Source: Planctomycetota bacterium
Lineage (GTDB): Bacteria > Planctomycetota > UBA1135 > GCA-002686595
Assembly (NCBI GenBank): GCA_027623615.1
Contig: JAQBVH010000154.1
Coordinates: forward strand, 1 to 7,291
Direction of reading: 5' to 3'
DNA: 7,291 nucleotides
Within the stretch, counting starts at the first letter, position 1. Each line of letters starts with the position of its first letter. The notes below the pieces were generated by a model, which was given only the letters and a program-made list of their open reading frames with translations, did not search any database and was not told the origin of the DNA. A program made the position numbers and the translations under genes. Of the stretch, positions 6,642 through 7,291 are shown piece after piece.

Positions 6642-7291
6642 CTAGCGCGCCCCGCCGGAGCGGGACGGGCCCTGCTCCTGGACCTGGGGGGCCGAGGCCG
6701 AGGCGTCGTCGACCGCTTGCAGCATGCGCGCCAGGCGCGCCAGCTCGGCGCCCGTGGCGACCAGGATCAGCGTGTTGGAGTTCCCGGCGGGCACCATCTG
6801 CTGGGTGTTGGGGTCGGTGATCAACGCGCGGATCGAGTTCGACAGCTGCCGAACGTCGGTGTGCGGCAAGTTCAGCACGGTGGTGCACAGGACCGCCGGG
6901 TGCTCGGCAGCGAGGTCCAGGTGCTCGGCGTCGACGAACACGGCGTGCTGACGGATGCTGCTGCGAGCGCCGGTCCGCATCGAGACGATCTCGACCAGGC
7001 GCGGGGCCGCCGAGGTCAGCGGCACCAGCATGAAGTCGTAGCTGGCGAGGAGCGCCTCGATCGTGGCCTGCACGCGGTCGGCAGGGATTTCGAGCGGGCC
7101 GTTCATGCTCAGGCGGACCGAGGACAAGAATGTCCTGGTCTCGTCCGTGTAGATCACCGACTGCGAGGTCAGGTCGCCGTAGGTGCGCGCGACGACCTCG
7201 AGGCTCGGGCCTTCCTCGTCAGCGGGGAAGTGGATCACGAGGCCCTCGCTCGCGGCGGGGAAGCCGAAGGGGTCGGCGTGGACCGTGACCT
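6642..7291 (-). CDS. Secretin N-domain (GspD N0/N1-like) protein, partial at its N-terminus
   Basis: The frame is open to the right edge, giving 215 visible residues of the C-terminal part; GTG at 7238 is only an internal candidate, since the sequence upstream of it stays coding ([20 protein letters not shown]). Residues about 17-104 resemble the N0 domain of type II/III secretins: a hydrophobic opening, an '[14 protein letters not shown]' segment, then a helix [19 protein letters not shown], like the 'L..vL...Gf.lv' pattern. Residues about 133-194 resemble a secretin N1-type domain: [20 protein letters not shown], then [20 protein letters not shown] and AVD. No pore-forming secretin domain follows: the protein ends in a Ser/Ala/Gln/Gly-rich tail. 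Stand-alone secretin-N proteins are known in Planctomycetota-like genomes, where they may be envelope adaptors. The role is inferred from fold resemblance only. A terminator-like hairpin follows the stop. Confidence 0.65.
   Translation of the reverse strand, partial: VTVHADPFGFPAASEGLVIHFPADEEGPSLEVVARTYGDLTSQSVIYTDETRTFLSSVRLSMNGPLEIPADRVQATIEALLASYDFMLVPLTSAAPRLVEIVSMRTGARSSIRQHAVFVDAEHLDLAAEHPAVLCTTVLNLPHTDVRQLSNSIRALITDPNTQQMVPAGNSNTLILVATGAELARLARMLQAVDDASASAPQVQEQGPSRSGGAR

Noticed and set aside
5831..6820. 329-codon open frame on the plus strand
   Set aside because: Antisense to queC, across its terminator hairpin and into the secretin-N gene; no recognisable motifs.

Overview
The window is high-GC DNA (about 70% by eye) packed with genes and only short gaps between them. 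It looks chromosomal. The mix of a tandem FG-GAP repeat protein, a membrane-embedded spermidine-synthase-like protein, ExbD-like and secretin-N-domain proteins and an ECF-type sigma factor best fits Planctomycetota or a similar Gram-negative lineage with an expanded cell envelope. This assignment is an inference from gene content, because no rRNA or other marker gene is present.

Layout from left to right: (1) The first bases of an unidentified minus-strand gene whose GTG start overlaps the stop of a minus-strand sigma factor by 4 nt (GTGA). (2) The sigma factor, preceded by a short gap with a likely terminator for the operon upstream of it. (3) A minus-strand two-gene operon, mazG followed by a secreted protein with two ExbD/TolR-like modules, joined by an ATGA stop/start overlap. 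(4) A 68-nt divergent gap. (5) A plus-strand gene for a 671-residue polytopic membrane protein with a spermidine-synthase-like methyltransferase-fold domain in its middle. (6) Converging on it with a 10-nt gap, a minus-strand secreted seven-repeat FG-GAP (VCBS-type) beta-propeller protein. (7) Just upstream of that on the same strand, queC, the 7-cyano-7-deazaguanine synthase. (8) A perfect 12-bp hairpin that looks like an intrinsic terminator. (9) The 3' end of a gene for a secretin-N-domain (GspD N0/N1-like) protein that runs off the right edge.

The genes do not form one obvious pathway. MazG (nucleotide pool cleaning) and QueC (tRNA queuosine and 7-deazaguanine chemistry) are housekeeping functions without their usual partners here. 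Most of the other proteins are predicted to lie in the membrane or envelope. No mobile element, CRISPR array, tRNA or rRNA was seen, and nothing resembles a complete new defence or biosynthetic system. The most unusual items are the anchorless tandem ExbD-like protein coupled to mazG, the membrane SpeE-like protein that seems to lack aminopropyltransferase catalytic residues, and the strong hairpin placed directly in front of the queC start.
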